A stretch of 64,000 nucleotides of DNA from Spirosoma panaciterrae DSM 21099 (GCF_000374025.1 NZ_KB893196.1:1-64000); one strand, 5' to 3'. Shown: positions 35,445 through 44,826, numbered from the stretch's first letter. A program made the numbers and translations. Notes: a model not told the origin generated them from the letters alone.

Positions 35445-36020
35445 TTATTTGCTTTTTGTACTGCTCAGGTAAGTCTTGTTACCGTTTTTATTGATGTAAT
35501 ACTTACCGCCACGTGGGCCAACCATAACTTTCTCCCCATTAGGCCCCTTAGAGGACGGGTCAACCGGAGCTTTGTAGTCGGCGGGCGTAGCTTTTTCCTC
35601 TTTTACGGCTGGAGTCGATGCTTTCGCCATTTTATCGGCTTTCTTGTCCGCTTTATCTGTCTTGTCGGCCTTCGATGGCTTGTCCATCTTGTCGTCTTTC
35701 AGTCCAGCATTGGCAGCCATTTTATCCGTCTTCTTTTCAGCTTTATCCACTTTGGCATCAGCTTTAGTCTTTGCTTTGTCGGCCTCTTTAGCCGCTTTTT
35801 TCTCTGCCTTCGCCTGGGCTTTATCCGCATCGGCCATACCAGCCTTAGCAGCCTCTTTGGCGGCTTTTTTCTCTGCTTTAGCCGCCTTTTTGGCATCTTT
35901 GTCGGCCTCGCTCTGTTCTTTCTTTGCTTTGCTTTTCGACGGTTTATCGTCCTGTGCCCATCCATTGACAGCAACCAGAAGGCTTAGCGCAAGGCACATG
36001 ATTGACAGGGTCTTGTTCAT
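35445..36020 (-). CDS. Secreted lysine/alanine-rich protein with a C-terminal basic adaptor-like motif
   Basis: The 191-residue protein has a signal peptide (MNKTLSIMCLALSLLVAVNG, cleavage near WAQ). A long low-complexity region (about 24-145) of Lys, Ala and Asp follows, with repeated KAEKKAAKE and DKADKK units, predicted helical and highly charged. The last 35 residues contain GPNGEKVMVGPRGGKYYINK, similar to the short basic-adaptor domain known from chlorella virus proteins (PF08789). Function is unknown. The start at 36020 is chosen for the signal peptide. The complementary strand is also open over most of this gene because of its biased composition, but that frame is not a gene. Confidence 0.7.
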   Translation of the reverse strand: MNKTLSIMCLALSLLVAVNGWAQDDKPSKSKAKKEQSEADKDAKKAAKAEKKAAKEAAKAGMADADKAQAKAEKKAAKEADKAKTKADAKVDKAEKKTDKMAANAGLKDDKMDKPSKADKTDKADKKADKMAKASTPAVKEEKATPADYKAPVDPSSKGPNGEKVMVGPRGGKYYINKNGNKTYLSSTKSK

Positions 36021-36122
36021 ACAAATTAGATCGGGTTTTGTGAAACAATTGAATTGGTTCTTAGGACGGAAAGATGGGGATAAAATCACCATTCCAACAC
36101 TAAAAATGACTTAAATTTTTCT

Positions 36123-36130
36123 TAAATTTG
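36123..36130 (+). promoter_or_regulatory. Possible -7 promoter element for recQ
   Basis: TAAATTTG matches TAnnTTTG, 94 bases before the recQ start. A spaced -33 element is not seen. Confidence 0.35.
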
Positions 36131-36223
36131 ATAGAATGATTGTAGCCGGTAGCTGTCACCAATGGCTTTTAGCCCGTCTTACTGACATCTGTCCGACCAG
36201 CGTACCATCACCCGAATACGCCA

Positions 36224-38350
36224 ATGATTAGTACACCCCCGCTTCAAACGCAAAATCCCGCCGATTACCTCAAACGATATTATGGATACGACCGCTTCCG
36301 GCCTATGCAGGAAGCGATTATCCAGTCGATACTGAGCGGGCGCGATACGGTGGTACTGATGCCCACCGGAGGGGGTAAGTCCGTTTGCTTTCAGATTCCA
36401 GCCCTGATGCTGCCGGGCGTTACCATTGTGGTTTCTCCGCTGATCGCGCTCATGAAAGACCAGGTAGAGGCTCTGCACATGAACGGTATTCAGGCGGCTT
36501 ATTATAACAGTACACAGACCTCCCGTGAGCAGCGTGATATTGAAGCGGCATGCCAGAAAGGAACGCTTAAACTGCTCTACGTTTCGCCCGAGAAGTTGCT
36601 TACGGAGTCGTTTTTTCATTTCCTGAAGCAGATCAATATTTCTCTTTTTGCTATCGACGAAGCCCACTGTATTTCTTCGTGGGGGCACGACTTCCGCCCG
36701 GAGTATACCCAACTGCACGTCCTGAAAGAACAGTTTCCGCACGTACCGACCATTGCCCTGACAGCCACCGCCGATAAACTAACCCGCCAGGATATTGCGA
36801 CTGGGCTAGGGATGGTCGACCCCGCCGTGTTTGTGGCTTCGTTCAACCGTACGAACCTGAGCTTACAGGTATTGCCGGGTCAAAACCGCCTGCAGCAGAT
36901 TATCCGACTCCTTCAGCAAAAGCCCAATACATCCGGTATTATTTACTGCCTGAGCCGGAAGTCGACCGAATCGCTGGCGGCCAAACTACAGGAGAAAGGG
37001 TTCAGCGCGGCCTTCTACCATGCCAAAATGGACCCCGACGACCGCACTAAAACCCAGGAGGCCTTCCTGCGCGACGATGTGCGGATTATGTGTGCTACGA
37101 TCGCTTTTGGCATGGGCATCGACAAATCGAACGTACGTTGGGTGATTCATTACAACCTGCCCAAAAACATCGAGAGCTTTTATCAGGAAATCGGTCGGGC
37201 CGGGCGCGACGGGGCAGCCGCTCAAACGGTTCTTTTTTACAGCTTTGCCGATGTAGCCACCTACAAGGAAATGCTGGCCGAAAATAATCCGGCCAATCTG
37301 GGGCTTCAACTGGCCAAACTGGAACGGATGCAGCAGTATGCTGATGCCCATACCTGCCGCCGTCAGATTCTGCTCTCTTACTTCTCGGAAGAGCTCCCCG
37401 AGCCCTGTGGCAACTGCGATGTTTGCCGTGATCCACGCGTTACCTTCGACGGAACCATTCTGGCCCAGAAAGCCCTTTCGGCAATGATACGCACGGGTGA
37501 GCGTGTCCCTATGAATCTGCTGATCGATATTTTGCGGGGATCGCGCAGCCAGCAGGTATTGCAGGCAGGCTACGATCAGATAAAAACCTACGGAGCCGGG
37601 CGCGACATTCGTTTTGAAGACTGGCGGAACTACCTGCACCAACTCATCAACATCGGGGTTATTGAAATCGCCTACGATCAACACTACGCATTACGAAGAG
37701 GTATCCTGGCCGATCAGGTACTTTACGGCGGTCGAAAAATAGATCTGGTACGACCCGATGATGCTCCCAAACCCGTCGTCGAAAAACCAAGAACCAAAAC
37801 CGAATCGCAGCGAGACGAACTCTTCGAGCGGCTCCGAATCCTGCGCAAGCAACTGGCCGATGAGCAAAACGTTCCGGCTTATGTCATCTTCACAGACACT
37901 ACGCTCGAAGACATGGCCCGGCAGAAGCCCACTACACCCGATGCCCTACGGAACGTCAGTGGCGTGGGCGAACGTAAACTTCAGTTGTTCGGAAAACAGT
38001 TTCTGGACGAGATCGTGGGCTATGTGCGTGGACGTGTACAGGCCGGAGAGAAGCCTAAAGGAGCGACGCAATTACTCACACTCGATCTTTACAACAGAGG
38101 CCTGTCGATTGACGAAATTGCGGCCGAACGGCAGCTTACAAGCGGCTCTGTAGCCAGCCATCTGGTGCAACTTTCCAAGTCGGGCTACGACATTGATCTG
38201 GCCTCGTTGATTGACCCTTACGAACGCCAGGAAATTGAAAAAGTGATCGGAGTCGTTGGCCTTGAAGAAGGGCGATTAAAGGCCGTTTATGAGTATTTAG
38301 GAGGGAAGTACGACTACGCCAAACTGACGCTGGTAGCGGGCCTTTTATAA
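36224..38350 (+). CDS. recQ: RecQ-type ATP-dependent DNA helicase
   Basis: The 708-residue helicase has Walker A PTGGGKS at 47-53, the DEAH box at 145-148, and the SF2 C-terminal motifs FGMGIDKSNVRWVIHYNLPKN and QEIGRAGRDG. The zinc-binding Cys set is in CRRQILLSYFSEELPEPCGNCDVC. An RQC winged helix, an HRDC domain (FERLRILRKQLADEQNVPAYVIF) and a C-terminal helix-turn-helix of the type found in many Bacteroidota RecQ proteins (LYNRGLSIDEIAAERQLTSGSVASHLVQL) follow. It unwinds DNA during repair and recombination. It is a single gene, ended by a terminator at 38450. Confidence 0.95.
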   Translation: MISTPPLQTQNPADYLKRYYGYDRFRPMQEAIIQSILSGRDTVVLMPTGGGKSVCFQIPALMLPGVTIVVSPLIALMKDQVEALHMNGIQAAYYNSTQTSREQRDIEAACQKGTLKLLYVSPEKLLTESFFHFLKQINISLFAIDEAHCISSWGHDFRPEYTQLHVLKEQFPHVPTIALTATADKLTRQDIATGLGMVDPAVFVASFNRTNLSLQVLPGQNRLQQIIRLLQQKPNTSGIIYCLSRKSTESLAAKLQEKGFSAAFYHAKMDPDDRTKTQEAFLRDDVRIMCATIAFGMGIDKSNVRWVIHYNLPKNIESFYQEIGRAGRDGAAAQTVLFYSFADVATYKEMLAENNPANLGLQLAKLERMQQYADAHTCRRQILLSYFSEELPEPCGNCDVCRDPRVTFDGTILAQKALSAMIRTGERVPMNLLIDILRGSRSQQVLQAGYDQIKTYGAGRDIRFEDWRNYLHQLINIGVIEIAYDQHYALRRGILADQVLYGGRKIDLVRPDDAPKPVVEKPRTKTESQRDELFERLRILRKQLADEQNVPAYVIFTDTTLEDMARQKPTTPDALRNVSGVGERKLQLFGKQFLDEIVGYVRGRVQAGEKPKGATQLLTLDLYNRGLSIDEIAAERQLTSGSVASHLVQLSKSGYDIDLASLIDPYERQEIEKVIGVVGLEEGRLKAVYEYLGGKYDYAKLTLVAGLL

Positions 38351-38449
38351 AGATATAATCCTGTTTTCAGCGGTACCGTTGGATAATTCTTAGAGGCCAA
38401 ATTTGGTATATATCAGATAATCAGCTAAATTCGTTTCAGTAAAGATTAC

Positions 38450-38477
38450 GAGCCCGTTACTTCTGTGCGGGTTTTTT
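38450..38477 (+). terminator. Rho-independent terminator after recQ
   Basis: CCCG (38453-38456) pairs with CGGG (38468-38471), with flanking weak pairs, followed by a T6 run. It lies 100 bases after recQ and just before the first transglycosylase gene. Confidence 0.6.
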
Positions 38478-38509
38478 CGTCTCTATGTCTCACAACAACT
38501 ACTATAATT

Positions 38510-39631
38510 TTGATTAAAGAAGTAAGTTTTTCACTGCTCATGGCCGCCATGAAGCCGGGGGTTGGTGCCACTACACTACCAAGTTGGTCCCCACTTTTTG
38601 GAACCGATACGAGCCGGGTACTTCCGTTGTCAAGCGGTCTAAACAACCCCCAATTATTAGTCGTTGATTCGACCAAACGTCTGTTTCCAATTTATTTCTG
38701 TGGTGAAGAAGTGCCCGTTAATGAACCCCGCGTATCGCGTCGGTGGGCACAAACCCTGCGCAACTATGGTGCTCAGGAAGCGTTTCTGATGGACCTTCGC
38801 ACCAAAGCGTCTGAATTCTTCCCGATTATTGACCCCATCTTACGGAAGTACAAAATCCCCCGCGATTTTCGGTTTATGCCTCTGGCCGAAAGTGCCCTCA
38901 ACAACCGCAGTGTATCGTATAAAGGAGCCGCTGGGTATTGGCAGATTATGCCCGGAACCGCCCGCGAACTGGGGCTGAAAGTGGATAGACACATTGATGA
39001 ACGCCGTGACCTGGAGAAGTCGACGGTAGCCGTTTGTCGGCATTTGCACCAGTTGTATAAAGTACTGGGCTCCTGGACTTTGGTAGCAGCAGCCTATAAT
39101 GGCGGTATTACGCACGTCATGAACAAGATGGAGCAGCAGGGCCATTCGAATTATTACCGACTTCGGCTCCACCGCGAAACCAGCTCTTATCTTTTCCAGA
39201 TCCTGGCGTTTAAGGAATTGCTGACCAACCCCCGTCAGTATGCTTTGCTACTAAGCGGATCAACGATTGCCGAGCTTACCAAGCCACTGCCAAGCTGGCA
39301 TAAGCCACTGGCCGTACCGAAGAAGATTAAGGATGCGCCGACCATCGAACTGATTGATGAAGAGTATACATCACCCATCTGGGGTCCTCGGCCAAACAAT
39401 ACGTTGACCAAAGCCCCTTCCGATACCGATCAGTTGATTGCCAGTGCCGCCCTGGTAAAGCATACACCGAATGCTCCGGATGCCGCACTGGAAAAACAGG
39501 GCGCACACTTACCCATTAAAAAGCTAATGATGGGCCTGATGGTGCTTCGTTTTCGTCGCCCCCGTATCCTTCAATGGAAGCAAGGCGAAGGCGAAGGTAT
39601 CCGACCTTTGCATTTCTGGGATTGGTTATAA
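38510..39631 (+). CDS. Lytic transglycosylase, MltD-like (tandem copy 1)
   Basis: The protein has an SLT-type catalytic domain: PIIDPILRKYKIPRDFRFMPLAESALNN carries the catalytic Glu in LAES, then GYWQIMPGTARELGL and GSWTLVAAAYNGG. It cleaves peptidoglycan glycan strands. The start is unclear. TTG at 38510 gives a signal-like start LIKEVSFSLLMAAM; ATG at 38540 is an alternative. A TAATTTTG promoter-like element at 38505-38512 overlaps the first and would favour the second. The C-terminal domain seen in copies 2 and 3 is missing; a short basic tail (RFRRPRILQW) replaces it. It is first of three tandem paralogues. Confidence 0.85.
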   Translation: MIKEVSFSLLMAAMKPGVGATTLPSWSPLFGTDTSRVLPLSSGLNNPQLLVVDSTKRLFPIYFCGEEVPVNEPRVSRRWAQTLRNYGAQEAFLMDLRTKASEFFPIIDPILRKYKIPRDFRFMPLAESALNNRSVSYKGAAGYWQIMPGTARELGLKVDRHIDERRDLEKSTVAVCRHLHQLYKVLGSWTLVAAAYNGGITHVMNKMEQQGHSNYYRLRLHRETSSYLFQILAFKELLTNPRQYALLLSGSTIAELTKPLPSWHKPLAVPKKIKDAPTIELIDEEYTSPIWGPRPNNTLTKAPSDTDQLIASAALVKHTPNAPDAALEKQGAHLPIKKLMMGLMVLRFRRPRILQWKQGEGEGIRPLHFWDWL

Positions 39632-39648
39632 GCCGTTAAAACCACCAG

Positions 39649-39701
39649 TAACCCTAAACGCAGAAAGCCGCTTTTGAAGCGGCTTTCTGCGTTTAGGGTT
39701 A
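39649..39701. terminator. Near-perfect 25-bp hairpin after transglycosylase copy 1
   Basis: The arms 39649-39673 and 39677-39701 are perfect complements over 25 bases with a 3-base loop. It follows the gene by 17 bases, so copies 1 and 2 are probably separate transcripts. The remainder of the gap to 39817 is AT-rich and holds no gene. Confidence 0.85.
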
Positions 39702-39817
39702 ACCAAATACAGCAACATACAACTTATCATAACAGAAAAATTAAAACTATATAGTTACTATAGATTTCTATTTACGTCTAAATTACTGTAACCCATAAAT
39801 GGTACGATTGCTGTGTA

Positions 39818-41044
39818 ATGAACTTGTTAGCCTCTTTTGCATTGGCGACGGGTCTGGCTGTGGCGTGTGTTTCTGTATCCAAAGAGTTGCTGCCAACATC
39901 AGCCTACGGGCCGTTAATCAATCGAAATCCTATAGATCCGGGACTAACCCGGCTGTTGCCCTCCGTTTATTTCTGCGGAGAATCGGTACCCTTGCATGAA
40001 GAGGCTGTTGCCCGTCGGCTGGTGTCTGCCTTCGCCCATAATACGGCTCAAAACGAGGCCATTTACCGCATGCGACAACGAGCAGCCGTTTTTTTTCCGA
40101 TAATCGAGCCTATCCTGGTCAAGCATAACATTCCACTGGATTTCAAATACCTGCCTTTGGTCGAAAGTGCGCTCACGGGGATGGCCGTATCCCCCAAAGG
40201 AGCAGTTGGGTATTGGCAATTTATGCCTGCCACAGCCCGTGAGTTGGGGCTGATTATTGAACCGGGTTATGACGAACGGCAGAATCTGGTCAAATCGACG
40301 CACGCAGCCTGTCGGTATTTGCGGTATCTGTATAATCGTTTAGGTTCATGGACCCTAGCGGCAGCCGCTTATAATCACGGGATTGGGGCGCTCCTGGGGA
40401 ATATCCGTCGTCAACAGCAGCGCGATTATTATTACCTGCGCCTAAATGCCGAAACCGGCAAATACCTCTACCGGATTCTGGCGTTCAAAGAATTGTTTTC
40501 CAACTATAGATCGTATCGGCAACTTATTCCTGAGCAAATGATGGCGTATCTGAGTGAGCCCCTGAACCCCACTTACGAGTCCGATCAGCAGGAGCCTATC
40601 CTATCCGAATCGCTGCTTAATACCGTAACCGAGAAAGCGGTCGAGGCCCCTGACAACGATGCTACACAACCCACGACGGCAAAACCCAAAGATATTCCTC
40701 TGCCAAACGCAGCCGATGTATTCCGGGATGGTATCCGGGCTAAACTGGTCGAATCGTCGGGAGCACGACGAGGAGCCACCTGGGTTTTCCACCTGACCCG
40801 CAACGGAATGGCCGATGGAAAACCTCTTGAAGAAGGGGATGTGCTTTACGCTGTTGTCGAAGACATAGACCCAAAAACCGACAAACTTTATCTGCGAGCC
40901 GACAAAATGTACTCTGTCACCGAAAAGCATACGTACAATCTGTCGCTGACCGCTATCGATGCCTCCACAGGTCGCACCGGGATTAAGCTCTCTGACGTTG
41001 ATCAGATAAAATCAGGGTGGATTCTAACCTGGAAAGCCCTGTAA
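39818..41044 (+). CDS. Lytic transglycosylase, MltD-like, with extra C-terminal domain (tandem copy 2)
   Basis: The 408-residue protein starts with a signal peptide (MNLLASFALATGLAVACVSV). The catalytic domain has PIIEPILVKHNIPLDFKYLPLVESALTG with Glu in VES, GYWQFMPATARELGL and GSWTLAAAAYNHG. After an acidic, Thr/Pro-rich linker, a C-terminal domain of about 110 residues follows (ATWVFHLTRNG, EEGDVLYAVVEDID, KLYLRADKMYSV, IKSGWILTWKAL). It shares this domain with copy 3. The domain is not the usual LysM; I do not recognise it. It probably binds wall or a partner in the periplasm. Confidence 0.88.
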   Translation: MNLLASFALATGLAVACVSVSKELLPTSAYGPLINRNPIDPGLTRLLPSVYFCGESVPLHEEAVARRLVSAFAHNTAQNEAIYRMRQRAAVFFPIIEPILVKHNIPLDFKYLPLVESALTGMAVSPKGAVGYWQFMPATARELGLIIEPGYDERQNLVKSTHAACRYLRYLYNRLGSWTLAAAAYNHGIGALLGNIRRQQQRDYYYLRLNAETGKYLYRILAFKELFSNYRSYRQLIPEQMMAYLSEPLNPTYESDQQEPILSESLLNTVTEKAVEAPDNDATQPTTAKPKDIPLPNAADVFRDGIRAKLVESSGARRGATWVFHLTRNGMADGKPLEEGDVLYAVVEDIDPKTDKLYLRADKMYSVTEKHTYNLSLTAIDASTGRTGIKLSDVDQIKSGWILTWKAL

Positions 41045-41138
41045 ATGAACACCTCTCCTTTCAGAGAACACGGCTCCTCACTGAACTAAACCTCTTCGTC
41101 AATGCGTTGTCTAAAGGTCCAACCAATCGACTTTTGAT

Positions 41139-42377
41139 TTGAGACTAACAACAAAAAGCGTTGTGCTGGCTGCCCTTAGCATTAGTTTACTTACGCTCCC
41201 TGCAACCGCCCAGAAAAAAGCGACAGGAGCAAAATCCAGATCGGAACGCAGTAAACCCGTACCTCTGCGTCCTCTTGCGGGTCCACAGCGGCTGCATTTT
41301 TGCGGGGAGATTGTTCCTACTGAACAGGGTGAAGTTTCAGCTAAACTAGCGCTGGCACTGGCAGGTAGCTCAGGGTATATTCAGCATGTAAATGGACTGA
41401 AAGCCCGATCGGCTCCCTTTTTTGCGGTTATTGAACCCATTCTGGCCCGGTATAATATTCCCAATGATTTTAAATACCTGCCACTCATTGAAAGTGCCTG
41501 GCAGTCGAACGCGGTTTCATCGGCCGGGGCTATAGGCTATTGGCAGTTTATGGACGATACGGCCCAGGATATGGGCCTCTCAATCGCACCGGGTAACGAC
41601 GAACGTACCGATCTCCATAAATCGACCGAAGCCGCCTGTAAATACCTACGGTTTCTGCACCAGAAATTAGGCTCCTGGACACTGGTAGCGGCTGCTTATA
41701 ATGGTGGCGTTGGTATGATGCAGCGAAAAATCACTAAATCGGGGCACCGAGATTATTATGCCATGGCCCTAAATACCGAAACCAGCTATTATCTCTACCG
41801 AATACTGGCCATGAAAGAACTGTTCACGAATCCAATCTATGGAGCCGGGGCCGCGGGTATGATGCTCGCATCTTCCGGCCAGGCGTATGAGCGCGAACGC
41901 GAACAGGCCCGGCGTATGGGCTGGCTCCAGGACGAAGATCAGGACCCTATTGGTGTCCCTATCGAATCGATCTCGGATGCGGGCACATCCCGGAAAAATG
42001 AAGCCATGATTATGGACAGTTTGCTGGTACAACTGCTCAAATCGAAGCCCAAAAAGACGCCTGCTTTTACGGGCGATGCCGTTGCCCGACTGATTAAGGC
42101 CGGGCAGCCTAAAGTAGGCCAAAGCTGGGCGTTTGCCTTGACCGAAGCCGTTCAGATTGGCGAAGACGAACTTCAGGCGGGCGATTTGCTTTATGCCGTT
42201 GTGGATGATGTCGATACGCAGGGCAATTTATTTCTACGAGCGACCAAAGCCATTTCGGCCCAAACCCAAACGACCATCCCCATCACATTGATCGCCATGA
42301 ATCCGGCGACAGGCTTGGCTGGTGTGCCTCGCCCAAAGGCCATTAAGCCGGGCTGGGTAGTCCAATGGAAGCTATAG
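41139..42377 (+). CDS. Lytic transglycosylase, MltD-like, with extra C-terminal domain (tandem copy 3)
   Basis: The 412-residue protein begins at a TTG (41139), which gives a good signal peptide, MRLTTKSVVLAALSISLL, with cleavage after ATAQ. The catalytic domain has PILARYNIPNDFKYLPLIESAWQS with Glu in IES, GYWQFMDDTAQDMGL and GSWTLVAAAYNGG. The C-terminal domain (VGQSWAFALTEAVQI, LQAGDLLYAVVDDVD, NLFLRATKAIS, IKPGWVVQWKL) is clearly related to that of copy 2. The spacing to copy 2 is 94 bases without a strong terminator, so the two may be co-transcribed. Confidence 0.88.
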   Translation: MRLTTKSVVLAALSISLLTLPATAQKKATGAKSRSERSKPVPLRPLAGPQRLHFCGEIVPTEQGEVSAKLALALAGSSGYIQHVNGLKARSAPFFAVIEPILARYNIPNDFKYLPLIESAWQSNAVSSAGAIGYWQFMDDTAQDMGLSIAPGNDERTDLHKSTEAACKYLRFLHQKLGSWTLVAAAYNGGVGMMQRKITKSGHRDYYAMALNTETSYYLYRILAMKELFTNPIYGAGAAGMMLASSGQAYEREREQARRMGWLQDEDQDPIGVPIESISDAGTSRKNEAMIMDSLLVQLLKSKPKKTPAFTGDAVARLIKAGQPKVGQSWAFALTEAVQIGEDELQAGDLLYAVVDDVDTQGNLFLRATKAISAQTQTTIPITLIAMNPATGLAGVPRPKAIKPGWVVQWKL

Positions 42378-42409
42378 AGTATCTGGATAAGTTACTTGTA
42401 CAGGCCCTA

Positions 42410-43729
42410 TTACTCTTCCTGTTGGTTTAGTGCCTTTTTGTAGGTGGCGATGGCCCGTTCGCGCACTGTGGCATGATCGACCATGGGTTTTGGATACGCA
42501 GGGCTTCCCAACTCCCGCACCCAGTGTCGAATATAAACTTCTTTGGGATCGAATTTTTGAGCTTGTAAACTCGGATTGAACACCCGGAAGTAAGGAGCGG
42601 CATCGGTACCCGAACCCGCTGCCCACTGCCAGCCCCCATTATTGGCCGCCAGATCGTAATCGCGCAGTTTTTTGGCAAAGTATGCTTCGCCCCATCGCCA
42701 ATCGATCAGCAAATGCTTGCATAGAAAACTAGCCGTGATCATCCTGACCCGGTTATGCATCCAGCCAATTGTGTTGAGCTGACGCATGCCCGCATCCACA
42801 ATCGGATAGCCTGTACGCCCTTCACACCAGCGGGCAAACTCGTCTTCGTTGTTTCGCCACTCAATCCGGTCATATTTTGGGCGAAACGAGTTTTTTTCAA
42901 CGTGGGGGAAATGGTGTAATACCTGAAAGTAAAAATCCCGCCAGCACAGTTCATTCAGAAACGTACCCTCGCTGGCCGCTTGCGCCTGTCGGGCTAGTTC
43001 CCGAATACTGATTGTGCCAAAGCGCAGATGGATACTTAGCTGACTGGTTCCATGCGCCAGGGCTGGCAAATCCCGTGTTTTTTTATAAGCATTCAACAAA
43101 CCGGCCGACACGCTCCGAGCCGGGAAAGACTCACCTACCGGCTTAAAGTTCAGTTCGGCCAGCGTAGGAATGGGTTCGGGCCGGGTTTTATGGAAGTGCG
43201 AAAAATAACGCTCGGTTGGATACGACCGAAGATAAAAGTCGGTCAGGGCTTCATGCCATTTTTTACTGTAAGGCGTGAAAACTGTATAGGGCGCTTTTTT
43301 ACCACTAAGTATTTCGTCCCGATCAAAAATAGTCTGGTCTTTACTCGTGTGAAACCCGATTCCGTGTTCACTCAATAGTTCAGCAATCGCCTTATCCCGC
43401 TGCTTGGCATATACTTCGTAATCGGAGTTGGCAAACACGTCGCCAATCGCATACTGCTGAATCAACTCCTTCCAGACAGCCACTGGATGCCCATACCGCA
43501 CTACGAGCGTTGAGCCCATAGCGGTCAGTTCATTCTGTAGGCGATTAACTTCCTGAACAATGAACTCAACCCGTCGGTCGGTACGTTCGTCCAGCGCATC
43601 CAGAATCGTGCGGTCAAAAATAAATACGGGTAAAACAGGGCGGCCACTTTTCAGAGCGTAGTACAAAGCGGCATTGTCGTGCAATCGCAAATCGCGCCGG
43701 AGCCAAACCAGCGATAGAGGTTCTGTCAT
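42410..43729 (-). CDS. phrB: Deoxyribodipyrimidine photolyase (class I type)
   Basis: The 439-residue protein has the photolyase alpha/beta N-terminal domain (LSLVWLRRDLRLHDNAALYYAL) and the FAD-binding C-terminal domain: SIHLRFGTISIRELA, ELCWRDFYFQVLHHFP, WCEGRTGYPIVDAGMRQLNTIGWMHNRVRM, and WQWAAGSGTDAAPYFRVFNP. These fit light-driven repair of cyclobutane dimers. The WRW and GYPIVDA segments contact flavin and DNA. The overlap with the end of the third transglycosylase gene is convergent, 32 bases apart. A cryptochrome is less likely because the repair-site Trp and Met residues look intact. Confidence 0.92.
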   Translation of the reverse strand: MTEPLSLVWLRRDLRLHDNAALYYALKSGRPVLPVFIFDRTILDALDERTDRRVEFIVQEVNRLQNELTAMGSTLVVRYGHPVAVWKELIQQYAIGDVFANSDYEVYAKQRDKAIAELLSEHGIGFHTSKDQTIFDRDEILSGKKAPYTVFTPYSKKWHEALTDFYLRSYPTERYFSHFHKTRPEPIPTLAELNFKPVGESFPARSVSAGLLNAYKKTRDLPALAHGTSQLSIHLRFGTISIRELARQAQAASEGTFLNELCWRDFYFQVLHHFPHVEKNSFRPKYDRIEWRNNEDEFARWCEGRTGYPIVDAGMRQLNTIGWMHNRVRMITASFLCKHLLIDWRWGEAYFAKKLRDYDLAANNGGWQWAAGSGTDAAPYFRVFNPSLQAQKFDPKEVYIRHWVRELGSPAYPKPMVDHATVRERAIATYKKALNQQEE

Positions 43730-43740
43730 TCGTTAGGGTG

Positions 43741-43788
43741 GTTTGGTTGCGCAACAATTCGTCCATGAAAAATGTTGCGCAACCAAAC
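43741..43788. terminator. 16-bp perfect inverted repeat after the DUF4249 gene
   Basis: GTTTGGTTGCGCAACA (43741-43756) pairs with its exact inverse at 43773-43788 with a 16-base loop. It lies just after the DUF4249 stop (minus strand) and before the photolyase start, so it probably ends the receptor operon. Confidence 0.65.
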
Positions 43789-43792
43789 TTCC

Positions 43793-44824
43793 TTATTCCC
43801 ATCCGTCGGGTTCCGTTACGGGCACCGGACCATACGTATTACGACAATCGCCATCGGGTAAAATCTGGCTGGCAATGAAACTGGCCACAGCCGGATAAAA
43901 GGGGGCACTGTAGTTAATAACCCGAAGTCGTTTTCGGGTAATCGACGTAACGGCAAAATACCCCCGGGCCAGATCGGCCGGGTCAGCCACGTTTACAACA
44001 TTGCCGGTTACGGGCGCGGGCAGCGGATCGAAAATACTACCCGTTCGGGCGTTTTGCTGCTGGTAGAGCTTCCAGAACTGATAATTTGTCTGGGTCATTC
44101 CATATTGCTGAATCTCAACCAACTGAGGACCAATGGCATAAACAGGGACCTGCAGCACAAACCGATCCCGAATCGAATTTCCATTGATGGCTTCGTCGCT
44201 GTAAATGTTCACGGCATTGGTCGATTCGGTCGTCCAGCACCGGGTGAAGCATTTGTTAGGACTGCCCAGCGAGCATGGCGAACCCAGCGAAAGGCGGTTT
44301 GTATAGCCATAGCCCGTCCAGCGATAGTAATTTTTATCATTGGCCGGATCATTCGTATTGACCCCGTACGACATGGCATAGGGCTTAATCACATTATTCG
44401 TTTTAACCAAATGCCCGGAAATGCTATCAATTACAGGTACAGCCGGCATCTGTTCGGGCTTCGTTACATACCGTTTGCCATCGCTTAGCACAATGGTCAG
44501 GCTATAGGCGCGGCCAACCTGCCCTCGAAAGGTAGTATCCGTTGTTTGATAAAGCCCCTGCCCCATGGCCACAAAACGCGTCGACCGCCCACGGTCATCG
44601 GCCAGGCTCACCTGCGCTTCCCGGACATACTGATCGGATGGATTCTGGCCACCACTGCTGTAATTTCCGGTATACGTCAATCGAACCGTGTAAGGAGGGG
44701 CTTCATTCGTAATCTGTCCTTCCACAACCAGCCGGGGAGCTTCTGCCCGAATCGGCAACTCAACCCGGTCGATACAGGCCGTAAACACCGTCAGAAGCAG
44801 AACATAACTTATAAACTGACGCAT
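43793..44824 (-). CDS. DUF4249 protein, probable lipoprotein partner of the TonB receptor
   Basis: The 343-residue protein has a lipoprotein-like signal (LLLTVFTAC, Cys17). A DUF4249 beta-sandwich domain follows: RLVVEGQITNEAPPYTVRLTYTGNY, GRAYSLTIVLSDGKRYVT and YFAVTSITRKRLRVI. A Cys-rich patch (GSPCSLGSPNKCFTRCW) is notable. In Bacteroidota such proteins are coupled to TonB receptors. The receptor gene lies just upstream on the same strand, and only 2 bases separate its stop from this start. It is probably a periplasmic or surface component of the same uptake complex. Its ligand is unknown. Confidence 0.85.
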   Translation of the reverse strand: MRQFISYVLLLTVFTACIDRVELPIRAEAPRLVVEGQITNEAPPYTVRLTYTGNYSSGGQNPSDQYVREAQVSLADDRGRSTRFVAMGQGLYQTTDTTFRGQVGRAYSLTIVLSDGKRYVTKPEQMPAVPVIDSISGHLVKTNNVIKPYAMSYGVNTNDPANDKNYYRWTGYGYTNRLSLGSPCSLGSPNKCFTRCWTTESTNAVNIYSDEAINGNSIRDRFVLQVPVYAIGPQLVEIQQYGMTQTNYQFWKLYQQQNARTGSIFDPLPAPVTGNVVNVADPADLARGYFAVTSITRKRLRVINYSAPFYPAVASFIASQILPDGDCRNTYGPVPVTEPDGWE

Positions 44825-44826
44825 AC

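Noticed and set aside
35424..35987. Long open frames on the plus strand opposite the Lys-rich protein
   Set aside because: They are caused by the biased codons of the real minus-strand gene. They consist of Phe/Leu/Val or Ser/Ala runs, with no family character.
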